Assembly: GCA_900542275.1 (NCBI GenBank)
Contig: UQMW01000007.1
Location: 7,215-71,214 of the forward strand
Direction: 5' to 3'
DNA from: an uncultured Collinsella sp.
Lineage (GTDB): Bacteria; Actinomycetota; Coriobacteriia; Coriobacteriales; Coriobacteriaceae
DNA length: 64,000 bases
Part shown: positions 16,169 to 24,742 of the stretch, piece after piece
How positions within the stretch are numbered: position 1 is the stretch's first letter
Layout of the letters: every line of letters begins with the position of its first letter
Made by a program: the position numbers and the translations under genes
Notes under the pieces: model-generated
What the model was told of the DNA's origin: nothing
The model's database searches: none
Seen by the model: the letters and a program-made list of their open reading frames with translations, nothing else

Positions 16169-17682
16169 TGGCGCAGAGCTTCGATTCCTTTACCGCCGCC
16201 CAGATCGCCGCAGGCGTTGCCGCCGGCGACTTTACCGCTACCGAGGTGGCCCAGGCCTCCCTTGCCGCCATCGAGGCGCGCGAGGGCGGGGTCCAGGCAT
16301 TCCTGCAGGTGGCGCCCGAGCTTGCGCTCGAGGCCGCCGCGCGCGTGGATGCCGACCGTGCCGCAGGCAAGCCGCTACCCCCGCTCGCGGGCGTGCCGCT
16401 GGCCATCAAGGACAACATGAACCTCGTGGGCACGCGCACCACCTGCGCTTCCCGCATGCTCGAGAACTACCAGAGCGTCTACACTGCCACCTGCGTCCAG
16501 CGCATGCTCAACGCCGGCTGCCTGCCCATGGGCAAGGCCAACATGGACGAGTTTGCCTTTGGCAGCTCCACCGAGAGCTCGGCGTTCCACCGCACCAACA
16601 ACCCCTGGGATACCGAGCGCGTGCCCGGCGGCTCCTCGGGCGGCTCCGCTGCCGCCGTCGCCGCGGGCGAGGTCGCGCTCTCGCTGGGCTCGGACACCGG
16701 CGGCTCTATTCGCCAACCGGCGGCGCTCTGCGGCGTGGGGGGCTTTAAGCCCACGTATGGCGCCGTGAGCCGTTACGGCGTGGTTGCCTTTGGCTCGTCG
16801 CTCGATCAGGTGGGCCCCTTTGGCCGCACGGTCGAGGATGTTGCGCTGGCCATGAACGCGCTTACCGGCGCGGGCCACGATCCGTACGACTGCACGAGCC
16901 AGGATTGCGCCGTCGACTTTACCGAGCATCTCAACGACAGCATCAAGGGCAAGCGCGTGGGCATCATCCCCGCGTTTATGGAGGCCGAGGGCCTGACGCC
17001 CGAGGTCAAGGCCGCTGTTCAGCGCGCCGCCCAGGAGCTGCAGAACCAGGGCGCCGAGCTGGTCGAGGTCGACCTGCCGCACCTGGACGCCGCCATCGCC
17101 GCCTACTACGTCATCGGCCCGGCCGAGGCATTCTCCAACCTGGCCCGCTTCGATGGCATTCGCTACGGCTATCAGGAGGAGGGCTGCGCCAACCTGTCCG
17201 ACCAGAGCTCGCTGTCGCGCGCCCACGGCTTTGGCGCCGAGGCCAAACGCCGTCAGATGCTCGGCGCCTACCTGCTGAGCTCGGGCGTGTACGACAAGTA
17301 TTACTACGCCGCGCAAAAGGCCCGTACGCTCATCACGCGGGACTACGACGCCGCGTATGCCAAGGTGGACGCTATCCTGATGCCCGCCTCGCCGCGCACG
17401 GCCTTTAAGTTTGGCGAGATCAGCGACCCCACGCAGATGTACCTCTCCGACCTGTACACCATCTCGCTCAACATCTGCGGCAACGGTGGCATCTCGGTGC
17501 CGCTGGGCCTGGGCGAGGACACCAAGCTGCCCGTTTCTGCCCAGCTGGTGGGGCCTGCCTTTAAGGACCGTCAGCTGCTCACGTTTGCCCGCGCCCTGGA
17601 GCGCGGCTTTGCCGATGCCGCTACGGGTGCGCCCGCGCTTTCCGTCGCGCCCGATTTTGCCGGGAAGGGAGGCGAGCTGTAA
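16168..17682 (+). CDS. gatA: Asp/Glu-tRNA amidotransferase subunit GatA
   Basis: A 504-residue glutamine-hydrolysing subunit that supplies ammonia to GatB. The amidase-signature triad is visible as Lys81 (LAIKDN), cis-Ser156 (PGGSSGGS) and nucleophile Ser180 (DTGGSIRQP). These agree within two residues with well-studied GatA enzymes. Length is normal. It overlaps gatC and gatB by one base at each end. Confidence 0.96.
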   Translation: MAQSFDSFTAAQIAAGVAAGDFTATEVAQASLAAIEAREGGVQAFLQVAPELALEAAARVDADRAAGKPLPPLAGVPLAIKDNMNLVGTRTTCASRMLENYQSVYTATCVQRMLNAGCLPMGKANMDEFAFGSSTESSAFHRTNNPWDTERVPGGSSGGSAAAVAAGEVALSLGSDTGGSIRQPAALCGVGGFKPTYGAVSRYGVVAFGSSLDQVGPFGRTVEDVALAMNALTGAGHDPYDCTSQDCAVDFTEHLNDSIKGKRVGIIPAFMEAEGLTPEVKAAVQRAAQELQNQGAELVEVDLPHLDAAIAAYYVIGPAEAFSNLARFDGIRYGYQEEGCANLSDQSSLSRAHGFGAEAKRRQMLGAYLLSSGVYDKYYYAAQKARTLITRDYDAAYAKVDAILMPASPRTAFKFGEISDPTQMYLSDLYTISLNICGNGGISVPLGLGEDTKLPVSAQLVGPAFKDRQLLTFARALERGFADAATGAPALSVAPDFAGKGGEL

Positions 17683-19358
17683 TGAAGGAGCTTTCCGAGG
17701 TCCTGCAGGATTGGGAGGCCGTGATCGGCCTGGAGATCCATACCGAGCTCACCGCACTCGATACCAAGATGTTCTGCAACTGCAAGCTCAGCCACGATGA
17801 CGAGCCCAACGCCAACGTGTGCCCGGTGTGCCTGGGCCTGCCCGGCGCCCTGCCGGTGCCCAACAAGCGCGCCATCGAGAGCATCGTCAAGGCCGGTCTC
17901 GCCACTAACTGCGAGATCCAGCGCCACTCGATGTTCTACCGCAAGCACTACTTCTATCCCGATATGGCCAAGAACTTCCAGACCACGCAGGGTCCGGTCG
18001 CCTTTGCCATGTACGGCCACCTGGACCTGGATGTGACCGGTCGCGGTGCCGCCGAGCGCCCCGAATGCGCGTTTGGCGAGGCCGAGGCCCAGAGCCTGGC
18101 GAGCGCTTCGGCCAACGCCGAGGGCCTGTCCACGTCCATGACGTCGACCATGCGCGAGGGCAACCAGCGTGCCGGTCACCTGGCCAGCTATGACGCGTCC
18201 AACCTGCAGATGCCCGAGCGTCGCGAGGACGGTTCCTACACGGTGCCCATTCGCATCCTGCGCATCCATATGGAGGAGGACGCCGCCAAGATGGTTCACG
18301 TTGGCGGCGCCGAGGGCCGCATTACCGCCGCGGCCGAGTCGCTCGTCGACTACAACCGCTGCGGCACGCCGCTCATCGAGCTTGTCACTGAGCCCGACTT
18401 GCGTACGCCCGAGGAGGCTCGCCTGTTTATGGAGAAGCTCCGTCGCATCTTTGTGACGCTTGGCATTTCCGACTGCTCCATGGAGAAGGGTTCCATGCGC
18501 TGCGACGGCAACGTGTCGCTGCGCCGCCGCGGCGAGACCAAGCTGGGCACCAAGACCGAGCTCAAGAACCTCAACTCGTTTAAGAGCCTGCATGACGGCC
18601 TTGCCTACGAGATCTGCCGCCAGGCAGAGGTACTCGAGGAGGGCGGCATTATCTACCAGGAGACCCGCCACTGGGAGCCCAGCCGCAAGCGCACCGTGGT
18701 CATGCGTGTGAAGGAGACGGCCGACGACTATCGTCTGTTCCCCGATCCCGACCTGGCGCCGTTCGATCTGGACGACGAGTTTATCGATCGCTGCCGTGGC
18801 GAGATTCCCGAGCTGCCCGATGCCAAGCGCGCCCGTTTTGAGGCCGACTTTGGCATTAAGGCGGCCGACGCCGAGCAGATCGCCGGCGACCCGGAGTTTG
18901 CCGAGTTCTTTGAGGCGGCCGCTGCCGGTATGGCTGGCAAGGAGGCCCAGACGGTTGCAAACCTGCTGGTGAACGAGATGATCGCCTACCTTAAGGGCGC
19001 GGGCGTCTCGCTGGCCGAGTCCGGCATTGTGCCGGTTCAGGTGGCAGCGCTTGCCAAGCTGCTCGCGACCGATGCCATTAGCTCCAACCAGGCGCACGAG
19101 GTCTTTGAGGCCATGGCTCAGACTGGCGACGACCCCAACAAGATCGTCGACGAGCGCGGCATGCGTCAGGTGAGCGATGCCGGTGCGTTGCAGCCGATCG
19201 TGGACGAGGTGCTGGCAAACTGTGCCGATCAGGCGCAGCAGTATCGTGACGGCAACCAGAAGGTCATCGGCTTTTTGGTGGGCCAGTGCATGAAGGCAAG
19301 CCGCGGCAAGGGCAACCCGAAGCTCTTCAACGAGTTGCTGAGAATGTCGCTCTCGTAA
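17682..19358 (+). CDS. gatB: Asp/Glu-tRNA amidotransferase subunit GatB
   Basis: A 558-residue subunit that phosphorylates and amidates the misacylated Glu/Asp on tRNA. The cradle domain has GLEIHTEL, the zinc-type cysteines CNC and CPVC, LHMEEDAAK-like and DYNRCGTPLIELVTEPD. The C-terminal helical and YqeY-like tail closes the protein. It is longer than the roughly 475-500 residues usual for GatB. The excess is largely a segment at about residues 119-187, between the GHLDLDV and VPIRILRIHMEEDA strands, which is not part of the standard core. A long nested hairpin begins 5 bases after the stop. Confidence 0.95.
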   Translation: MKELSEVLQDWEAVIGLEIHTELTALDTKMFCNCKLSHDDEPNANVCPVCLGLPGALPVPNKRAIESIVKAGLATNCEIQRHSMFYRKHYFYPDMAKNFQTTQGPVAFAMYGHLDLDVTGRGAAERPECAFGEAEAQSLASASANAEGLSTSMTSTMREGNQRAGHLASYDASNLQMPERREDGSYTVPIRILRIHMEEDAAKMVHVGGAEGRITAAAESLVDYNRCGTPLIELVTEPDLRTPEEARLFMEKLRRIFVTLGISDCSMEKGSMRCDGNVSLRRRGETKLGTKTELKNLNSFKSLHDGLAYEICRQAEVLEEGGIIYQETRHWEPSRKRTVVMRVKETADDYRLFPDPDLAPFDLDDEFIDRCRGEIPELPDAKRARFEADFGIKAADAEQIAGDPEFAEFFEAAAAGMAGKEAQTVANLLVNEMIAYLKGAGVSLAESGIVPVQVAALAKLLATDAISSNQAHEVFEAMAQTGDDPNKIVDERGMRQVSDAGALQPIVDEVLANCADQAQQYRDGNQKVIGFLVGQCMKASRGKGNPKLFNELLRMSLS

Positions 19359-19362
19359 ACGG

Positions 19363-19503
19363 GAACCCGGGAGCCCCGGCAGGGCGGGTGCTTCCTCAAA
19401 ATTTCAAACAGTCCTGCGCAAGACGAAGGCCACATTTAGTGGCCTTCTTTGCGTGCGGAACTCATTTTGAGCAAGCACCCGCCCTGCCGGGGCTCCCGGG
19501 TTC
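19363..19503 (+). repeat. Nested long-hairpin element, copy 1 (candidate structured RNA)
   Basis: An outer stem of about 40 pairs joins 19363-19402 to 19464-19503 with one mismatch. The first 31 pairs are perfect. Inside lie conserved single-stranded-like blocks ACAGTCCTG (19409-19417) and GTGCGGAACTC (19453-19463) around an inner hairpin GAAGGCCAC-ATTTA-GTGGCCTTC (19425-19447). A related element in reverse orientation is at 39064-39204. Stem sequences differ between the two yet stay paired, while the blocks are kept. Both copies lie in sense just after a stop codon. No T run follows the outer stem. Confidence 0.75.
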
Positions 19504-19580
19504 TGCAACGACTCGGCCGTTCGGGTCAGGTGGGCTGGATTGAATTTGGTGAATGAGGGCGCCGTTGGTGCCTTCATTCT

Positions 19581-20585
19581 TTATATATGTTGGGAGCGCC
19601 AAGTGGTGGGGGTGGTGCCGGTGTGTTGCTTGAAGGCTTGGGCGAAGGCGGCCTGCTGAGGGTAGCCTAGACGCTCTGCCACCTGCGCTATCGTGAGCGC
19701 GCTATCGGCCAAAAGGTCCTGTGCTCGCTCCATACGGCGTCTGCGAATGTAGGCGCCCAGGGACTCGCCAGTTTGGGCCTTAAAGGTGGCGCATAGCTTG
19801 GAGCGGCTTGTGTAGAGCCTCTCGGCCACCTCGTTGATACCCACACGTCTGCCTTTGTCGAGCGCGCGCTCAATCATTGCCGTTGCTTCTTCGGCAATGG
19901 TTATGCTGACGCGTGTGTCTGCCGCCTGCCGCGCCTGCTTGTGGGCCGCGCGCGAACAGGCGAGCTCCGCGACCATGGTCTCCACGATGCCCTGCATATA
20001 GACATGCCCGCCTACGGCGCGAGCGCGGTCCTCGTTGATTCGGCGTAGTGTGTGGCAGATGGCAGACGTCGCTTCCTCGTGCCATGGCTCGGCAAACGCC
20101 TCAAAGATTCCCGCGAACTCGGTGGGATAGCGGTGCTCCAGTTCGTCAAAATATCCAGGCAAAAAGAGCACCGAGCGCGAGTGATAAAGCTCCCCCGCAA
20201 ACAGCGGGCTTAATTCCTCGCCACAGCTATCTTGGATAAAGCTGCAAACGGCATTGTTTGGCCACGGTCCATGCAATGGTTTAAGGTTCGCGGGCGTTAT
20301 GCCAGCCTCGGGCATGCATGTAAGTGTGGGCGCGCTGACCTCGCTCACGCACGCGTACGGTTCGGGCGTGTATTCGGCTAGCTGCATGTTGTGCGTCGGG
20401 GTAATGAAATGCTCCATGACGATGCAGGTGGGGGAAAGGGGCATGATCCATGCGCGTCCGTGCGCCCGATCGTTTGCCACCTCGCCGGTAAAGACGGCGC
20501 CCTTGCCGGTAAGCTCCAGACCAAACTGCTCAAACTGCGGTGCGTAGAGCTCGGTTATGTCGGTCGCTGCCCGCCGTATTTGCAA
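19581..20585 (-). CDS. AraC-family transcriptional regulator
   Basis: A 334-residue regulator with a ligand-sensing N-terminal region of unknown specificity and two C-terminal helix-turn-helix motifs typical of AraC/XylS (RVGINEVAERLYTSRSKLCATFK, ALTIAQVAERLGY, then QAFKQHTGTTPTTWR). The best start is TTG at 20583-20585, supported by a GGAAAGG ribosome site. The gene is divergent from the ABC transporter pair at 20700-24283 and shares a spacer of about 115 bases with it, so it probably controls that pair. The layout resembles the YbtA-YbtPQ siderophore locus, but that link is inference. Confidence 0.85.
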   Translation of the reverse strand: MQIRRAATDITELYAPQFEQFGLELTGKGAVFTGEVANDRAHGRAWIMPLSPTCIVMEHFITPTHNMQLAEYTPEPYACVSEVSAPTLTCMPEAGITPANLKPLHGPWPNNAVCSFIQDSCGEELSPLFAGELYHSRSVLFLPGYFDELEHRYPTEFAGIFEAFAEPWHEEATSAICHTLRRINEDRARAVGGHVYMQGIVETMVAELACSRAAHKQARQAADTRVSITIAEEATAMIERALDKGRRVGINEVAERLYTSRSKLCATFKAQTGESLGAYIRRRRMERAQDLLADSALTIAQVAERLGYPQQAAFAQAFKQHTGTTPTTWRSQHI

Positions 20586-20699
20586 AAGCGTCCCTTTCCT
20601 TTGCAGAAACGTCCACGCCTGGCTCGATTGTGAGCCACGGCTAACACATCAATGATAAGTTCATTACGGTTAACTCTCAAGCCGTTAGAAGGGAATCTC

Positions 20700-22526
20700 A
20701 TGGCAAAGGGATCAAAAAAGGAAGGCGGCGGCATCGGCGAGCTACTTGCATATGCCGGTGACCGTAAATTCCTAACGTATTTGGGCATGGCCCTCTCGGC
20801 GTTCTCGCAGCTGTTGAGCTTTGGCCCGTACGTGTGCATCTGGCTTGTTGCGCGAGACCTGATTGCCGTGGCGCCCAACTGGAGCGAGGCCGCTGACATC
20901 GCGATGTATGGTTGGTGGGCTGTTGGTTTTGCCCTAGCAAGCATCGTGGTCTATTTCGTGGGACTCATGTGCACGCACCTGTCCGCGTTTCGCTGCGCAT
21001 CCAATATCCGCAAGGCTACGAGCGAGCATCTGCTTAAGCTGCCGCTCGGCTACTTTGACACGCACGCCACCGGTGAGCTGCGCCGTATCGTAGACGGCTG
21101 TGCCGCCTCCACCGAGACGCTGCTCGCGCACATGCTGCCCGATATCGCCGGTGCCACCGCCATGGTCGTGGGCCTGCTTGTGCTGCTATTTGCCCTCGAT
21201 TGGCGTTTGGGCGCGGCATGCTTAATCTCGGTCGTCGTTTCGTTTTGCGCCATGGCCACCATGATGAGCGGCAAGGGCGCCGAGTTTATGAAGGCTTACA
21301 TGGGCGCGCTGGTCAAGATGAACAAGACCGGCACCGAATACGTACGCGGCATCCCCGTGGTCAAGGTATTCCAGCAGACGGTCTACTCCTTTAAGGCGTT
21401 TCACGATGCGATCGCCGAATACGCCGACATGGCGCAAAGCTATGCGGGCACGTTCTGCCGAGGTCCGCAGGTGCTCAACCTTACCGCGCTCAATGGCCTC
21501 GTGGCATTTCTTTTGCCCGTGGCGTTGCTGTTGGCGCCGGGCGAGACGGACTTCGCGCACTTTATGGTCAACTTCACGTTTTACGCGATCTTTTCGGCCG
21601 TGGTGCCGACGGCCATGACCAAGCTCATGTTTGTGGGCGAGGCGTCTCAGATGAGTGCCGATTCGCTGGCGCGCATCCGAAGCGTTATGGATTCCAAACA
21701 GCTCTCCGTGCCTGCCCAGCCCAAGTGCCCTGTTAGCGGCGATGTGCGCTTTGAGGACGTGAGCTTTACCTACGAGGGTGCCGAGGCACCTGCCGTCAAC
21801 CATGTGAGCTTTAGCGTTTCCGCAGGTAGTACCCTCGCGTTGGTGGGTCCCTCGGGCGGCGGTAAGTCGACCTGCGCAAGCCTGATCCCGCGTTTTTGGG
21901 ATGTTTCCTCGGGCCGTGTGCTCGTGGGCGGCGTAGACGTTCGCGACATGGATCCGCACGAGCTTATGGACCAGGTCGCCTTCGTGTTTCAGACCAACCA
22001 GCTGTTTCGGCAAACACTTGCCGATAATGTGCGCGCCTCCAAGCCTGCAGCCACTGACGACGAAGTGCGTGCGGCTCTCTCCGCGGCCCAGTGCGACGAT
22101 ATCGTGGCCAAGCTTCCGCAGGGTATCAACACCATGCTCGGCGCCGGCGGGGCGTACCTTTCGGGCGGTGAGGTCCAGCGCGTGGCGCTCGCCCGCGCAA
22201 TCCTTAAGGACGCGCCTATCGTGGTGCTCGATGAGGCCACCGCGTTTGCCGACCCCGAGAACGAGGCACTCATCCAGCGTGCCTTTAGCAAGCTGGCGGC
22301 AGGTCGTACGGTCATTATGATCGCGCACCGACTTTCGACCGTGGTGGGCGCCGACAAGATCGTGGTACTCAACCAAGGTGGCGTGCAGGAGGCTGGTACC
22401 CATGCCGAGTTGCTGTCCCAAAACGGTCTGTACGCCAAGATGTGGGCCGAATACGAACAGGCCGCGAGCTGGAAGATCACTGCTGCGGCCGCGGATGTTG
22501 CCGTCGCGAAGGGAGGCGAGGCCTAA
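20700..22526 (+). CDS. ABC half-transporter, fused permease and ATPase
   Basis: A 608-residue type IV ABC protein: six hydrophobic segments (about residues 20-300), then the nucleotide-binding domain with Walker A GPSGGGKST, signature LSGGEVQRVALARA and Walker B IVVLDEATAF. The usual SALD of the D-loop reads FADP here. Such half-transporters function as heterodimers, and the second half follows directly. ATG 20700 has AGAAGGGA upstream. Regulation is probably by the divergent AraC protein. The substrate is unknown. Iron-siderophore or peptide-type compounds are candidates by gene layout only. Confidence 0.9.
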   Translation: MAKGSKKEGGGIGELLAYAGDRKFLTYLGMALSAFSQLLSFGPYVCIWLVARDLIAVAPNWSEAADIAMYGWWAVGFALASIVVYFVGLMCTHLSAFRCASNIRKATSEHLLKLPLGYFDTHATGELRRIVDGCAASTETLLAHMLPDIAGATAMVVGLLVLLFALDWRLGAACLISVVVSFCAMATMMSGKGAEFMKAYMGALVKMNKTGTEYVRGIPVVKVFQQTVYSFKAFHDAIAEYADMAQSYAGTFCRGPQVLNLTALNGLVAFLLPVALLLAPGETDFAHFMVNFTFYAIFSAVVPTAMTKLMFVGEASQMSADSLARIRSVMDSKQLSVPAQPKCPVSGDVRFEDVSFTYEGAEAPAVNHVSFSVSAGSTLALVGPSGGGKSTCASLIPRFWDVSSGRVLVGGVDVRDMDPHELMDQVAFVFQTNQLFRQTLADNVRASKPAATDDEVRAALSAAQCDDIVAKLPQGINTMLGAGGAYLSGGEVQRVALARAILKDAPIVVLDEATAFADPENEALIQRAFSKLAAGRTVIMIAHRLSTVVGADKIVVLNQGGVQEAGTHAELLSQNGLYAKMWAEYEQAASWKITAAAADVAVAKGGEA

Positions 22527-24283
22527 ATGTTCGCCTCATTCCAAAAGAAGTATTTCCTATCCGATAAAGGCGTCGCCGGCGTTAAGCGCGGCATCTTCTG
22601 GACCACGCTCACCAATCTCATTATCATGGCCGGCATGGGCCTTTTGTTCCTGGTCATGGCCGGCTTTGTCGAGCATCTTGCCAATGGGGCCGACCTGCCG
22701 GGCGCACTGCCCATTGTGGGTGGTCTTGTTATCTTTTTGCGTTGCTCTTTGCCTCTAATTGGCAGCAGTACTATTACACGTACTGCATCTTTTACGAGGA
22801 GTGCGGCAAACAGCGCATGGAGATCGCCGAGCGCTTGCGCAAACTGCCGCTGTCGTTTTTTGGTCGTCGTGATCTGGCCGATTTGACCGAGACCATCATG
22901 GGCGACGTTCAGACCATGGAGCATGCTTACAGTCATGTGCTGGGAGAGCTCTGGGGCGCCATCATCGCAAGCGCCATCGTGTTTATATCATCGCTGTTCT
23001 TTTGCTGGCAGCTGGCGATGGCGGCGTTCTGGAGCGTGCCCGTGGCCTTTGCCGTGCTGTATCTGACACGCGGCCCCATGACCCCGGTGTTCGACCATGT
23101 GCGTGCCGAGAAGGTCAAGGTTACCGAGGCGATCCAGGAGACGCTCGACTGCGTGCGCGAGATCCGCGCCACCAACCAGGAGGCTCATTATCTTGAGGGG
23201 CTCAACGCCGTGATCGATGCCGAGGAGCGCGAGGCCACCAAGGGCGAGCTCGCCAATGGGCTTTTGGTCAACTCCGCCTTTGCCATCCTGCGCCTGGGGA
23301 TTGCCACCACGTTGGTCACGGGCGCTGCGATGGTCGCCTCCGGCCAGGTCGACTTTTTGATGATGTTTGCCTTCCTGCTTATGGTGAGCCGCATCTATGC
23401 GCCCTTTGATCAGGCGCTGATGCTGATGTCCGAGCTGTTTGCCGCCGAGTCGTCGGCCAAGCGCATGCGTTCCATCATGGAAGAACCCGTGGCGCGGGGC
23501 AGCGAGCAGTTTGAGCCCGTGGGCCACGATGTGGTGTTCGATCATGTGGCATTTGGCTATGGTGCGGGCGAGGACGGCCGCGCCGGCGAGAAAGTTCTTC
23601 CCGATGTGAGCTTTACCGCCAAGGAAGGCGAGGTCACGGCACTGGTCGGTCCTTCGGGCTCCGGTAAGTCCACGGTGAGCCGCCTGGCCGCGCGCTTTTG
23701 GGACGCCACCGAAGGCACGGTCACCGTGGGTGGCGTGGATGTTGCGAGCGTGGACCCCGAGGTGCTGCTGCGCGACTACGCCATTGTGTTTCAAGACGTG
23801 CTGCTCTTTGACGACACGGTTATGGGAAACATCCGCCTCGGGCGTCGCGATGCCACCGATGAGGAAGTGCTTGCTGCCGCGCGTGCCGCCAACTGCGACG
23901 AGTTTGTGAGCCGCATGCCGCAGGGCTATGACACCATGATTGGCGAGAACGGCTCCAAGCTGTCCGGCGGCGAGCGCCAGCGCATCTCTATCGCCCGTGC
24001 GCTGCTCAAAGACGCGCCTATCGTGCTGTTGGACGAGGCGACGGCGAGCTTGGATGTGGAGAACGAGACCGTGGTTCAGCAGGCGCTCTCCCGTCTGCTT
24101 GCAGGTAAGACGGTTATCGTTATTGCCCACCGTATGCGTACGGTGGAAAATGCCGACAAAATCGTTGTACTCATGGATGGTGTGGTTGCCGAGCAGGGCA
24201 CTCCGGCGCAGCTCAAGGCGGCAGGTGGAGAATTCGCCCGCATGGTGGCGCTGCAAAAGGAAGCAGCTACCTGGCAGTTGTAA
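22527..24283 (+). pseudogene. Second ABC half-transporter, interrupted by a -1 frameshift
   Basis: The N-terminal part starts at ATG 22527 (MFASFQKKYFLSDKGVAG, first membrane segment to GGLVIF). The rest continues in another frame from about 22736 (ALLFASNWQQYYYTY) to 24283, with five further membrane segments and a full ATPase domain: Walker A GPSGSGKST, signature LSGGERQRISIARA, Walker B IVLLDEATASLD. The switch falls in a T5 run at 22734-22738. One extra T would restore a single gene of about 585 residues. The rest is intact, so this is a recent mutation, a sequencing error or, less likely, programmed slippage. Translation from TTG 22742 or ATG 22818 would give a protein without its first membrane helix. 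Confidence 0.85.
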
Positions 24284-24291
24284 GAAGGGGC

Positions 24292-24308
24292 AAAGGGACA
24301 GTCCCTTT
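24292..24308. repeat. Short AAAGGGA-CAG-TCCCTTT hairpin
   Basis: A perfect 7-base stem with a CAG loop, directly after the ABC gene. The GGGACAG core resembles the family B loop, so it may be a minimal relative or the transcript end. Confidence 0.55.
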
Positions 24309-24478
24309 CTCACATTGACAATCGGTTGCTCCGCATCGTTAATTTTCAAAAGGTTAGCCATGGCTGACCTAGATAGTTAGATAAAATTGAGATATTTCAA
24401 AAGCGTGCTCGAGCAAACTTGTTTACTCGGGTGCTGAGGCACCATGCCGCGTCCAATGCGGCAAAAGGGAGAGACATC

Positions 24479-24724
24479 ATGAAGAAGTCCACGTTCAACA
24501 CCCTGCTTGTTGGTGGCGGTTTTCTGCTTGGTACGGCTGGCATCAAGCTGCTCACCAGCGCTCCGGTAAAGAACGCCTGCGTGCAGGGTATCGCGTGCGG
24601 CATGCGCATCAAGAACGGCTACCAGGACATGGTCGAGCAGGCCAAGGCTAATGTCGACGACATGGTTGCCGAGGCGGCCTACATCACCCAGAGCGAGGCC
24701 GCTGCTGACGAGGCAGCCGAGTAA
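24479..24724 (+). CDS. Small single-span protein, DUF6110-like
   Basis: An 81-residue protein with one Gly/Leu-rich hydrophobic segment near the N-terminus (TLLVGGGFLLGTAGIKLL), a Cys-containing middle (VKNACVQGIACGMRIK) and an acidic, Ala-rich tail. It precedes the metal ATPase gene by 18 bases. Small proteins of this kind (DUF6110, assigned from memory) often precede P1B-type ATPases in gut bacteria. A metal-related accessory role is inferred from position only. ATG 24479 follows AAAAGGGAGAG. Confidence 0.65.
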   Translation: MKKSTFNTLLVGGGFLLGTAGIKLLTSAPVKNACVQGIACGMRIKNGYQDMVEQAKANVDDMVAEAAYITQSEAAADEAAE

Positions 24725-24742
24725 CGCTCCCAGGCACAAACT

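Noticed and set aside
22727..22745. Programmed -1 ribosomal frameshift in the ABC gene
   Set aside because: The local sequence is not a good slippery heptamer, there is no clear downstream structure, and ABC half-transporters are not known to need it. Mutation or sequencing error is simpler.
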